NCBI GenBank assembly: GCA_023897205.1
Contig: JAHWDD010000010.1
Span: forward strand, 310,001 to 374,000
DNA: 64,000 bases
DNA from: Exophiala sp. HKRS030
Lineage: Eukaryota; Ascomycota; Eurotiomycetes; Chaetothyriales; Herpotrichiellaceae
Direction: 5' to 3'
The notes under the pieces are model-generated. The model had not been told where the DNA came from. It ran no database searches and saw only the letters and a list, made by a program, of their open reading frames with translations. Below, one piece after another: positions 1-10,688 of the stretch (position 1 is its first letter; the number at the start of each line of letters is the position of its first letter). A program made the translations under genes and the position numbers.

Positions 1-821
1 TGAATTTCTTGAACAGGAGGTGAAATGAGGTTTATGTATTTCGAGATCAAAAAATCAAGATTAACCCCCGGGCAACAGCAGCTTTACATGATACGGCGAG
101 ACCAAAAAAGTGATTGGATAAGTTTTTTCAGCGTCATGACACCGAGCTTGGAAAGCCCAACAACGTTGAAGATGACGAAGGACAATGATTGAAGAAGTAC
201 AGACATATAATGAATGCATAATCTCATGCTAGGCAATAAAGTCATGGAAGGGTTGACTCAAAAGTTGTCAAGCATTGCTTGAGAGGGTTGACTCGAAAAA
301 GTTCTCGGCAGTGATTCATCAGTCTCGGGAAGTAAGAAAACGGAGAGAAGTGGAAGGAGGTTTTTTTTGGCCTCGTTGTACAGAGTTACCCTTCAAGGGG
401 TGATGCTCCTTTTTATCTGAAGCCCAGCATGCATTTTGCATTGCAAAAGGGGGGAAAAGGTAGCTCGGTCCGACCTTGGTCAACAAGGGACGTGTTATAT
501 TATATAGTGTATAAAGTGAAGTACCCTCTACAAGTACAATGTGAGAAGTGAAAAGGGAAAGGAAAGAAAAAGGATCTAGGTGATTGATGGGAGACAACCT
601 TTTTTTTCTTTTTGGATGAGTCCGTCGTGTTGTTTTACCTACGGAGGACCTAGGTAATTATATCAAAAAGGAACTAGGTCCAACGAAGATATGATCGAGA
701 TGATTTGATTGAATTGACTGTGAGTCACAGACTCACAGTGAGTGAGCCAATGAGTATACCGTACTACACATTATCAAGAGCCGTTTCTTCAAATCTAAAA
801 AAGAAAAAAAAATTGGAAATG
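1..821. other. intergenic, left edge
   Basis: No convincing gene. The stretch holds homopolymer A/T runs and two similar blocks around TTGACTC at 252-265 and 286-300. The first contains TGACTCA (254-260), a Gcn4/CpcA-type half-palindrome. The small ORFs here lack coding character. Confidence 0.5.
717..739. repeat. perfect 10-bp inverted repeat with AP-1-like core
   Basis: The arms at 717-726 and 730-739 are exact reverse complements around a 3-base spacer (ACA). The left arm runs into TGAGTCA (721-727), a bZIP/Gcn4-type site. It lies about 180 bases beyond the 5' end of the minus-strand tRNA, on its 3' side, and no gene in the window is obviously served by it. Confidence 0.6.
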
Positions 822-922
822 AGGTCTTGCCCGGGTTCGAACCGGGGTTGCCGGAAAGTTGTGTTGTCTTGGTCAAGAACAAAGGTCAAAATCCGGAGTG
901 ATCACCACTACACTACAAAACC
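822..922 (-). tRNA. tRNA-Gln (anticodon UUG) with intron
   Basis: On the minus strand the acceptor stem GGTTTTG (922-916) pairs with CAAGACC (829-823), with discriminator base T at 822. The T arm contains GGTTCGAACC. The anticodon stem CCGGA/TCCGG closes a seven-base loop TT-TTG-A-T once a 29-base intron is removed just after the purine 3' of the anticodon, the normal eukaryotic nuclear position. The mature length of 72 matches eukaryotic tRNA-Gln. The product decodes CAA codons. Confidence 0.93.
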
Positions 923-1256
923 TGCCAGCGCCAACCAGAAATTTGGGGGGGCAAATTCTAAAGGTCGAATTTGAGCAAGAATTGGAGGTGTCAAAAATAT
1001 GTTGGCTTCGTTTTCGAGCCCCACCGAAAAACTCTAGACGAATCGATGACGGCGCTTACCACAACTTTTGCTTGTACTGTGTGTACTCTACGCTGACACT
1101 ACTACGTACCTAGGTATCTATTCTGTTGCTGTGTGGTTTTGATTGTTTTTCAAACCCAAAATTACCCGGGTAGGTAATCAGTTCATGGGTCATTGTCATA
1201 CGGTGTACATATCACATGCACATGATTTTTTTCATACAGTCCCGTACCGGGGTACA
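923..1256. other. intergenic
   Basis: Spacer between the tRNA 5' end and the 3' end of the minus-strand regulator gene. It contains a TACCTAGGTA word near 1107-1116 and no coding signal. Confidence 0.5.
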
Positions 1257-3445
1257 TCACATTTGCCAACCGCCACTGGTAGTGAGACCGGATACTTCAC
1301 CCTCCCCGATCCCGAACCAATAACTGTCGTTGAACGCGTCAAAATCAAAAGGGAACTCGGCCGACGGCAATAGTAATGGTGCCTGTGACGCTTGTGTTTG
1401 TTGGGTAGCGGCGGCCGTCGTCGTTGGTATCTGAGTCTGTTGCTGTTGCTGCTGTTGCTGCTGTTGTTGTTGAGTTTGAAGGTTCCTCTGTACACAGTTT
1501 TGATAACAAGTCTTGATATTAGACCATTCATTAGCTAGACGTTTCAAAAAGTGGTCCTGTTTCTGGGCCTGCCCCGAAGACCCTCCGACGGCCATCAAGT
1601 AAAGTTCCTTGATCCGCTGACACAGCGTGTCCAGACATTTCCCCAACCACGAGGCTCGCTGGGACGACTCGACCGTGCAGCAAGTCGAGTCTAGGATGAT
1701 GGAAGACTTGGCGCACAGCATGACGGACAGGTTCAGTTGGCGCCAGTCCATCACTCCCCATTGGCTCATTTCTTCGAGGGAGAGTTCGACGTTGTCGGAA
1801 ATGTGTTTCATCGACGCCGAGTAGCATTCATATATAATAGACATTCGGGAGACGGACGGTATTTGGCCCAGGCTCAAGCCGTAAAGCCCGACTTCGTGGA
1901 TGTAGGCGCGGCTGCAGTAGTACGCGCGGTACATGTGGGCTGAAATACCCCGGGAGCAAAAGTTAGCTTGTGACAAGGGAGTCGGAGAAAACATGAGGAC
2001 CGGTCGACGAGAATGATTAGAGACAAAGGGGGACGTGGCCTGACTGACCTGTCTCAGAAGTCTTGGGTGGGAGACTCGCTTTCCACTCTTCCACTTGTCT
2101 CGCCATGGCTGTTACTAAGAGCTGGGTCTTTTCGTCGTTCAGCTCAGCCGCACGTTCTCGTGAGCCATGGTCAAATGCAGCCCCCACGCCCTCTGCCATG
2201 GCCATGGTCTTGATCCAGGCACGTAGCAAGGAATCGGAAGGGTATTGAGGGTCGGCGACCAAAGAGTCTGCACATTCATCCAGGTATTGAGAATGTGGGA
2301 GGAGGTTGTGTTTGCGGAATGTAAAGCAACAACTACCAAATCAGTCAATTATAATTCTCACGCGGGGGATAAGAGGAGCCTGGATATGTGACTTACAACG
2401 TTGAAATGATATTCGTCGCAATAAAGGCTCTTCGGGCATCAAAGTTCCAGAATTTCGAAGGCGTGCCTTCATTGGTCTGTGGGTATATCGAGCCCGAGTT
2501 CAACAGAACCTCGTGTTGAGTGACAGTAAGTGGCCGCTGGGTTATGCCAAGTTCAATGGCCATGGTCACTAGGACCGTGGCCAGTCTGTAGGCGCCCGAT
2601 GGGAAACTGTGGGTATAGAAATGACACCTAGCAAGACGGTCCTGTGAGTGTCTCCAAGCAAAGGAAAATCATAAACATCGACGTACCACCCAAAGTACAC
2701 AATTAGAGACTGCAAGAGGTCAAAAGACCTCTCGTACCGCATAAAATACTTTTCACTAAGATCTCTGAGAAAGATGGAGCGAAGCGCGGCCTGTCGCGCG
2801 GGGTTCTTCCAGGACGTGACTATGAATATGGCCTGTGCCAACATGGGTCGTTCCTCGATCAAAGATGCGGCACGGCATGATTGATGAAGAAGGACAAACG
2901 GGTAGTTGACTCGAGACATCTCTCGGTAAGTGTTGAGCAAGGCTTCACATTCGTCCAGGCTCAGCATGTCCGAGCCGATGACGGCGGGGAGGATGGATTG
3001 AGGGCCTCCCGACCCCGACAGGAAGCTCGCCCTCCGCGATGGAGTCTGTGTCACCGAAGGAGGGTGACGCTGTGAGCTGGCGGTGGTGGGCGGAGAGGGC
3101 TCGTTGTCGCCATTCCGTTTCAGCAAGGCCAGTATTTCCGAATACGTGCTTTCGAGATGTTCGACTCGCCCGCGTACTGCACCGCCGTGGTTAGACTTGA
3201 GCTTGATTGAACTTGGGACTACCAATCACATCGGGCCTTGCGTTCTCTGCGCTTGGCTTCGGGAATTTGACACTGTTTTCCCAACCTTGTGCATCTGTTG
3301 GATATCGAGTCAATCACGGCGACCTCAGGCGTCGAAAGATCGGGGGTTTGTTTTACCTGAGACAGCAGTCGTCTTTCTCAAACACACATCGTAGCTTTTT
3401 CTCACGGCATTCTTTGCACGCCGGGATCTTTCTCTCGTCTGGCAT
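1257..3445 (-). CDS. Zn2Cys6 fungal-type transcription factor
   Basis: Likely nuclear DNA-binding regulator. I read six exons: 3357-3445, 3230-3294, 2687-3176, 2397-2606, 2049-2332 and 1257-1939, which join in frame to 606 residues. The zinc cluster spans the first intron: Cys10, 13, 20, 28, 31 and 38 (C-X2-C-X6-C-X7-C-X2-C-X6-C), with a basic RERKAR stretch just after. A heptad-like segment (RVEHLESTYSEILALLKR) suggests a dimerisation coil. The middle region (FPSGAYRLATVLVTMAIELGI, HMYRAYYCSRAYIHEVGL) resembles the fungal regulator middle-homology domain, loosely of Leu3/War1 type. A polyglutamine run (1436-1475) precedes an acidic/aromatic C terminus typical of activation regions. It is divergently transcribed from an MFS exporter, which suggests it may control that exporter (inference). 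Target genes are unknown. Confidence 0.88.
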
Positions 3446-4074
3446 GGCCGACACTGGTGCCCAGCCTCGCTGTTGCAGTAACGGAGAAGTAGTCAAAAAT
3501 TCAAAGACTTCCGACCGAAGAGATGTTATCCACTGGGTCCGGCGGGTGGCCTCATATCATCCTGGGTGACATGAATCATCGACCCTCAACCAGAGTTTTA
3601 ACGATTAGTCGTCCCTACAGCCTCCGGCCGTATGCAATGTCAAATGGTTCGGGGCATCAGAGTGGAAGAGGCGATACGGTGTTCGGGAGTGATTTGTACC
3701 CGAAAGTCCCGAATCGGCGTCTTTAGCGACTTTGTGGCCAATTTCTCCGACCAACAACAACGTCGCTGCCCCTCTTTCTTCTTATCCCTGCGACGTCCAT
3801 CGTAGCTTCAACTACCACTAGTCCCGCTATACGGGCCATCAACAAGCATTTATGATATGCGGCTCCCGAGAAGTACTTTCTACCTCCTAATTAAAAGATG
3901 GTCCGTCTTGACAAAAGTCCGCGGGCTCCTAACTCCGGCGCGGTGCAATACGTGGCGGCTCAAATTCCACGTGTAGTTGCTATATCTATCGGTTGTCGGC
4001 AGCGTGACATGCCACGATGTTTTTCCCTCGCTTCCATTGTCTCGTGCAACACTGACTTTCAGATCTGAGATACG
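3446..4074. promoter_or_regulatory. divergent promoter, zinc-cluster regulator / MFS transporter
   Basis: This 629-base intergenic region serves both divergent genes. CGG/CCG triplets, the usual half-sites of zinc-cluster proteins, occur several times, including an everted CCG-AAT-CGG at 3709-3717 and CGGCGCGG near 3936. Which of these is used cannot be decided from sequence alone. Confidence 0.5.
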
Positions 4075-5986
4075 ATGGCTGACACGCAGGAACCAACTCA
4101 GCCCCCCGACTCGGACTCAATACAGACAACGACAAATAACCCGCTCAGTCTGATTGAGAAAGACCAGCAACAACTCGAGGAGAAGTCCATCGACGTCGAC
4201 TCGGATGGCCCAAACCACACACCTCAGCGTGTATCGATCGAAAAACCCACAGACTGGTCCCAGTATACACTCAAAAGAAGACCATGGCGACCATGTGTCA
4301 CGGATTTCAGTCGAATCATCGAGGCCAAATACCGTGGAAGCGGTACCCCCAGCGACCCTTATATCGTCCAGTGGCTTGACGATGACCCTTGCAATCCGAA
4401 AACCTACTCAATGAAGCGCAAAACCATCTTGAGTGCCTTGCTAGCTTTTATGACTCTGTGTATCTCGCTGGCCTCCTCCGCCTACACGGGTCCGAGCGAA
4501 AGTATCATGGAGGAATTCCACTGTAGCGAAGAAATATTCCTGCTGGGTCTCACTTTTTTCGTCTTGGGATTTGGCACCGGCCCGCTCGTCTTCGGCCCCC
4601 TCTCTGAAGCGCTGGGACGTCGCAACATTCTCATGCTCTCCATGATCTTCTACACCATTTGGACTGGAATATGCATCGCCGCACAAAATATTCAGAGTCT
4701 GATCGTCTTCCGGGCTCTTGCCGGTACGATTGGTTCAGCTGCATTCGTCATACCCGGAGGCCAAATTGCCGACATGTTTGACGCCGAACAGCGAGGCGTG
4801 GTCATCGCCATATACTCTGCCGCCCCGTTTCTGGGGCCCACCCTTGGTCCAATGATCGGAGGCTTCATCGATTTGGGAGCATCATGGCGTTGGCTCTTTG
4901 GTGTGCTGACCCTGTACTCGGGTGCACTCACCTTCTTCGGCCTTCTTATTGTGCCCGAGACTTATGCTCCGGTGTTGCTGCGCCAGAGGGCGAAATTGCT
5001 CACCAAGGTCACTGGGAAGACACACATGACCAAGATCGACATTGACAACCCGCTCACCTTCCACAAAATGGTCAGGAAGTCCTTGGTGTTGCCATGGGCG
5101 CTCTTATTCAGGGAGCCTATAGTACTTCTCCTCACCGTACGTCTCTTCGTTTCTTGTCTGCAGGCTCGCTTTCCACTGACCCTCGAACTACTCAGATCTA
5201 CACCGCCGTTATCTACGGAACCTTGTATCTCTGCTTCGCCGCCTACCCTATCGTCTTCCAGGAAGGACACGGGTGGAATGCAGGCGTGGGCGGTCTGGCT
5301 TTCATTGGCATGCTGGTTGGAATATTCGTCGGCGTTGCCATCATCATCTACGACAACAGGCGCTACATCCGTATCCACAGAGAGACAGGAGGCTTTGCAC
5401 CGCCAGAAACTCGTCTTCCGACCGTCATCTTAGGCGGTGTCATTGCCATTGTTGGTCTTGCATGGTTCGCAGCCACAACATCTCCTAGTGTCCATTGGAT
5501 CGTCCCAATCCTCGCTGGAGTACCCTTTGGAGCGGGATTTCTGCTCATCTTCATGTCTTGCATGAACTATCTGTGAGTGTTCCCTTGGTGCCTCGTTACG
5601 GGGAAAAGAGAGAAAGTTATAGCTAGATATGCTAATCGTGGTACAGAATCGACTCATATGTAATCTATGCTGCTTCTGTGATGGCAGCCAACTCGGTCCT
5701 TCGTTCCGCTTTTGGCGCTGTTTTCCCCCTCTTCACCGTCCAGATGTATGAAAATCTAGGTGTGCACTGGGCTTCCGCAGTGCCGGGTTTCATCGCTCTG
5801 GCATGCTTTCCATTCCCCATATTCTTCTACAAGTACGGCCGCGTCATCAGGAGAAAGTGCAAGTATTCGGCCCAGGCGGCATGGTATCTGGACAGTCTAA
5901 AGAGCGACCTGGAGAGGCAGAGATCAAGAGGTGAAGCTAATGACCCAGATTCGACGAGTGTCAAGGACAACGACGATGCTGTTTGA
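4075..5986 (+). CDS. MFS transporter, DHA1 drug/polyamine:H+ antiporter type
   Basis: Probable plasma-membrane proton antiporter for drugs, polyamines or weak acids. Three exons, 4075-5136, 5196-5572 and 5647-5986, give 592 residues. Both introns have GT/AG ends and restore frame at LLT-IYTAV and MNYL-IDSYV. A hydrophilic N-terminal tail of about 115 residues precedes the first membrane span. DHA1 hallmarks are visible: motif A in the 2-3 loop ([15 protein letters not shown]), RALAG...GGQIADMF in span 4, and [11 protein letters not shown] in span 5 (motif C region). About twelve spans fit the hydropathy pattern, and the C terminus is charged. Fungal TPO/FLR1-like proteins share this build. 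Substrate is unknown. The divergent zinc-cluster gene is a plausible regulator. The 3' neighbour is convergent. Confidence 0.92.
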
Positions 5987-6198
5987 TGACATCGTTTGAT
6001 GGTTTGCAGTTATCCCGTGGTTCTGGGAGCGTATTTTTCCCGGACAACATAGACATGTCTGGCAGGATTTACGGCTAGGCCGGAGCATGTAGAGGGCATT
6101 GTGTCACATCTCGGCAAGGTGTTGGGGGCGTTTGCAAATAAAACATCATGAGACGATGTCCGAAAAGATATCGTTAATCCTTATATGGTTCCTTAGAC

Positions 6199-7666
6199 TC
6201 AATCTTTGGCTAGCATTGTTTCAGCCCAGCTGAGTGCTTGCTCGTGCAGGCGCATGCTGGGACGTGAATGGCTACTCGTTGTGAGAGCCTCGGCACTCTC
6301 ACTCCCCATGTCTTGATCGTGAGCAGTTTCTTCATAGAGCCGAACTCGTTCTTCAGCAAAGCCTTTCTCTCGACCAAAAAAGCATGCTCTACGCATGAGC
6401 TCGACCAATTCACTGCCTTGAGCTCGCATCAGTGCCGCGTGACCCTGCTCGGAGTGTACGCCGTCCGAGTTACCCTCCACTTCATCAAAGCTACCGACTA
6501 CTAATGGAGATCGGACAAACGCCTTGACGTGCGGGAGGATTGCAGACTCGGGTCGACCTATCGCCGGCCATCTTTGCAGGACTTTGCGCCGTCTGGGTGG
6601 AGATTGAGACTGCGTTGTTGATAAAGGAGTAGGCATTGTATCGGGCAATGGTGCGTGTGAAGAATAATATTCTTCTTGCAGATCACCTTCGAGGTTTTCG
6701 GTGTCGCCAAACCCGCCATTGCTATCATTCAATCCCATCTCTTCGACAAGGTCGTCGCCAACAGTCCTATTCAATGGCGTATCTCTACCCGGAGCGCGAA
6801 GAAATAATAGCGGACTGGCGAAAGGATCAAAGTATGATGACGGGGTCGGAAATAACCTTGCACGCAACCTTATGAGATCTTCTGCGGCGGCCAGTACGGA
6901 TGAATCGTCGACACCAAAACGTGTAGCTCGATGTTTGTGCCTTTTCCTGGCCGTGTCTTTCGTTCGCCGTAACTGTTCAACGATCTCGTCAAGGCTGACC
7001 CAATCTACCAGGGGCTCGATGACAGCCAAGGCGTGTACATCGTCCGGGTGGGTGAGTGAGAGCATTGTGGCTAAGCCTCCTCCGATATGGCTCCCGAAGA
7101 GACAAATCTTTGGCTCTTCGTGCTGGCCTTCGTTGAAGGGCGACGTCGAGGAGGTCAGATATGACAGAGCAGTCGACACATCATGAATGGGAGTTGGAAA
7201 ACATGTCTTCTCGTCGGTCGTAGCATCGGTATCGAGGCCAAGGCGGTAATGAATTGTGACGATAGACGTGTTCGGGGAGAGGAGAGTGTTCAACCGAGGT
7301 TGGACATTGAAGGCCGGCACCTTCAGTGATGGGCCCGGTGGTAAGTGGACAAGAACATGTCGTGGACGGTCTTGCGCGCGTGCGTGCGCGTTCCTTGAAG
7401 GGGTCTCAAGACTAAGGTGAGGTCAATATGGTTGCTGGGCTTCTGGAGAAAGGAGAAGAGGTGTATTCATACTCGAGCCTAACATGTCCATCGAGTCCAA
7501 TGCGCAGGTCGATGCTTTGTCCTTTTCGAGATGTCTCTGTGGCTATTCGACGTTCACAAGATGAGCTGAATGCACATGGACTAGTGAGTGGTATGATGGA
7601 AGAGAAGCCTTTACGGCCATGCTGTAGGAGCATCACATAGCGAGATGAGATTGCAAGAAGTACCAT
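6199..7666 (-). CDS. alpha/beta-hydrolase-fold protein lacking the nucleophile serine
   Basis: Two exons, 7473-7666 and 6199-7411, joined over a 61-base intron (GTATGA...TTGAC...TTAG), give 468 residues. Without the splice the gene looks frameshifted. The oxyanion-type strand/loop (HVLVHLPPGPS), VTIHYRLGL and the nucleophile-elbow region (CLFGSHIGGGLATML, residues about 168-182) fit an alpha/beta hydrolase. At the elbow the G-x-Ser-x-G serine is His173 (G-S-H-I-G), so classical esterase chemistry is unlikely unless the adjacent Ser172 substitutes. C-terminal parts are hydrophilic and low in complexity. The start is either ATG 7666 or the in-frame ATG at 7633. The N-terminal segment is Ser/Arg-rich and could be a mitochondrial presequence (inference). 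It is convergent with the MFS gene. Confidence 0.75.
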
Positions 7667-7670
7667 TCAG

Positions 7671-7688
7671 GTACTCCGTACGGAGTAC
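7671..7688. repeat. 18-bp perfect palindrome of the TACTCCGTA word
   Basis: Two head-to-head copies of the word TACTCCGTA / TACGGAGTA overlap to form a perfect 18-base palindrome just upstream of the minus-strand hydrolase gene. A related GGAGTACTCC occurs near 7753. Confidence 0.8.
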
Positions 7689-8227
7689 TATGATGAATGT
7701 AAGAATACGTTGAGGAATAGAAGTTGTCTTTTGCTCGAACGTAGATGTGTAAGGAGTACTCCATACGGTGGGCCATATTACCTGCGACGCATCACATAAA
7801 AACACTTCCATAATGAGTAGGTGACATGCCTAATACGGACATCCGAGCATATTTCGACGAGCCAACATGACATGATGGATGGTGCATACGTAGTCAAGAT
7901 TCATATCCCCGTCCTCGCCTTGTTTTCCATTCCTTTCTTGCGCCAGCGTACCAGCTCAATCCACGCCATATCCATAGGTTCAATGCATCTCTATGCTGAG
8001 ACTTGGTTCTTTGTGGCAAAGGTCCTCTCCTCGGCGCAGATGAAACGGTTCTCACAGTAGGTTGGTACGTTAAGCACACGCAACGGTAGGTGAAGAGCCC
8101 TTTGTAAAAATGTTCTTTATTGGTGGATGCTTTGCCTTACGACCTCGAAGGGGTTTAAAAAAAGGCCAAACCTGAACAGAATCGATCTCACTCTGCCTGC
8201 GCTTTGTTGCAGCGTCCGAGTCACTCA

Positions 8228-8266
8228 AGCGTCTTCTGCAGTTCCCCGATTGCTGCAGAAGACGCT
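8228..8266. repeat. 14-bp perfect inverted repeat (hairpin)
   Basis: The arms AGCGTCTTCTGCAG (8228-8241) and CTGCAGAAGACGCT (8253-8266) are exact reverse complements around an 11-base spacer. The hairpin would be stable in RNA from either strand. It is isolated in gene-poor DNA, so its role is unknown. Confidence 0.8.
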
Positions 8267-9663
8267 ACTGACTTCAAACGAATGGCGTCGCACAACCTCT
8301 GAGAGTTCACAGGAGGACTATATATAAATATACAAAGACAAACGGTCTGTTCACAAAGTGTGGCTCATTATTAGTGGTTTACCAACAAAACAATGTTCGC
8401 AGCTTCATTGCAGTGTTTTCGCACTCAGTCTTTGTGTCCACGCCTCTTTGAGGGTGGTTACCGTCTCGATGCGATGAACGAACTGGGGATCTCTGATACC
8501 ACGGCCAATCCATCAGGAGCATTCAAAAAACTCCACTGGACACGCCTTGTCATCTTACGCCTCTCTGAAAGCCATCTCATGTCATTCACAATGCTCCTCA
8601 ATGTGAAGATACAGCTAGGCAGCGCATTCCCCAGGCAGTTCATACTGCGCAGTATGCACCTTTCACTCCTACCAGCACCTTGGTGTTGCTAGACGACAAG
8701 GCTGTGAGTCCTCATACCACGCATCACAAGAGTGAAGACCAAAACAACATGACTAGTTCTTGCAGTCATGCTTCGCGCGATTTCTCCCTCTCCTCCCCTT
8801 TCTCCATGCTGGGCATTGCCAGGTCTTCCGATCAAAGATTTTCAAACCAAAAAAAGGCTCATCAATATCCCTTCGAGCAACATCAGATTCATCAATACCC
8901 CATTCGGCACAGCCCTCTATCCTCAGCGGCATAGAATTGCAAGGTTATCTTTTCTAAGAGTTGTCCCGTTGCCGAATTTGCAATTGCGGTTTCAAAACGA
9001 AACATGTCATTCAGAGTCTCCATCAGAAATCTGGGCAATGCCTACGCCCCAGCAAGTAAAACCAGCCCGCGTGGATAATCGAAACTGACAGTATCATGCA
9101 GATAATTCTTGCCGGGTTTCTCGCTGGGACTGCAACCGTGACTGCAGAAGATGAGGATATGAGTCTATCCAGTCAATGCCTGGGTCGCGAGCCATCCACG
9201 GGGAAGAAGTCAGATGTTGGATATATAACTTGTGCAAAGGCCATCACTCCTCTTCCTCGTCCAGTGGAGCAATCCAATTTATTGCAAGTGAGTAGCGTTT
9301 TCCATGGCGCAACAAACAAACAGAGACACACACGTGACATTGGAGTTGTTCAGAGCATCTGTTATGCTTGTGTCTGGAAGCAGGCAAAAGAGGAGAAGAA
9401 GGAGGTCATTGCCTTTCATGTCCAGCAACAGGAGGATCCAGAAACCTTAAGTACCTTGTCAGGGATGTTCAGGTTTGGTCGAGCAGGAAGGCAATTCTGA
9501 TCAAATACAGATCCTTGTGACGAAGCAGACTGGGGGTTAGTGCCACCTACTGCGACGAAGCTCCAGAGCAAGTCTAGGTATAGATGTTGGCTTGGGCATC
9601 AGATTCACCTTCGACTCAGCCCTCTACCATCTACGATCAGTCCCCCTAGAACACCAGGAGTGC

Positions 9664-10473
9664 ATGAAGCAGGCGGAATCTGGGTCATTGGTCCAACAAA
9701 GTGACGAAGGAGAGGTGTCACCGGCGCTCCCTGAAAAAGATGAACATCTCGCTCCTGGAGAAGCCGCTGTATCTGGCGCGGAAGCAGAGGAAGAAGACAG
9801 CGACACTTCTCTGTCTCCTGATGACAGCAATCCTGCCATTTCAACCAGGATTGCGTCAACGTCAACTGCTGGAACCTCTGACCACACTCACAAGCAGAAT
9901 GTGGAGATCGAAAAGAGACTCGTGGCGAAGAAGCAACAAGTTATCATTGATCAGTTGCAAGAAGGCCTTGAGGAGGAGCAAGACTTATCGCAAAGTCTCT
10001 ATTTACAGCTTAACAGCTATGAGCGTGAGACCAAGGTCCTTCAAGATGAGCTGACGCAAGCTAGGATCCGGCTTGCCTAGTACGAGGAGCAGTCCGACGA
10101 CAAGGATGTCAAAATAGGAGTCTTGAAGCGTCAAGTGGCTGCAAGAGATGAACAGCTGGTCAGTGTGAAGTCCAAAGCTGCCGTTACAGCACAGCAACTC
10201 GAACGTCTCCTGCAGAACCTCGTTATCATCAGTAACCGATAACTCCTTGTCGAGCTGGATCGGTCCAACTACCAAGCTCAATATTATTATGAGCAAGCTC
10301 TCTTGTTTGAACGAAGTGCACACGCAGCGGGGCTGGCGCGGAGTAATTTAGAGACTCGGTTGACGCAGCAAGAGAAAGAATTCCAAGGTTTCTGCGCTCA
10401 ATTTGATGAAAATCTCGATCATGCAGGCGACACCATATCGGGAGATGTTCGAAGATCAATGATCAAAAGATGA
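9664..10473 (+). pseudogene. decayed coiled-coil protein gene
   Basis: One reading frame stays coding-like from ATG 9664 to TGA 10471-10473 but is interrupted by TAG at 10078-10080 and TAA at 10240-10242. The encoded text on both sides of each stop is the same kind of Glu/Gln/Lys/Leu-rich heptad sequence (VIIDQLQEGLEEEQDLS, VLKRQVAARDEQLVSVK, NLETRLTQQEKEFQGF), so the stops look like lesions rather than intron content. Each is one C-to-T change from a Gln codon (CAG or CAA). The N-terminal part is acidic and Ser-rich. I do not recognise a family. Alternatives are two short separate ORFs or an unusual splice pattern, but I saw no GT/AG pair that removes both stops and preserves the heptads. 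Confidence 0.6.
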
Positions 10474-10688
10474 CCCTGATCGTATCGACCCCTTGTCAAG
10501 CTAGTCCCTATCACGTATAGCAGGGGTTGCATCAAGTTAGCGAGGCTGATGAGGCTGAGCAGCTATGAGCCCATTACCAACATGGCAGAGTTAAAAGAAG
10601 ATTTCGCGAAGAGTGATACGATTAAAGGTGGCAGCATCCACCCAGAAGAACATAGCACGATTAAGTTTATAAGTACTGGTTCCATGCC
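10474..10688. other. short intergenic spacer
   Basis: A 215-base gap between the pseudogene and the next ATG. No clear element seen. Confidence 0.4.

Larger units (their letters stand above)
7667..9663. other. gene-poor intergenic region
   Basis: About 2 kb without a gene I can support. ATG-initiated ORFs of 99 codons (8393-8692) and 134 codons (9096-9500) exist but show no recognisable family, signal or codon pattern. The region carries an 18-bp palindrome at 7671-7688 and a long inverted repeat at 8228-8266. Upstream parts of the decayed coiled-coil gene may lie in the last few hundred bases. Confidence 0.5.

Noticed and set aside
6199..7666. Apparent frameshift in the alpha/beta-hydrolase-like gene
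   Set aside because: A 61-base intron (GTATGA at 7472 down to TTAG at 7412, with a TTGAC branch-like site) restores the frame exactly, so the gene looks intact.
8393..9500. ORFs of 99 and 134 codons with ATG starts
   Set aside because: No recognisable family, signal peptide or codon bias, and no clear splice continuation.
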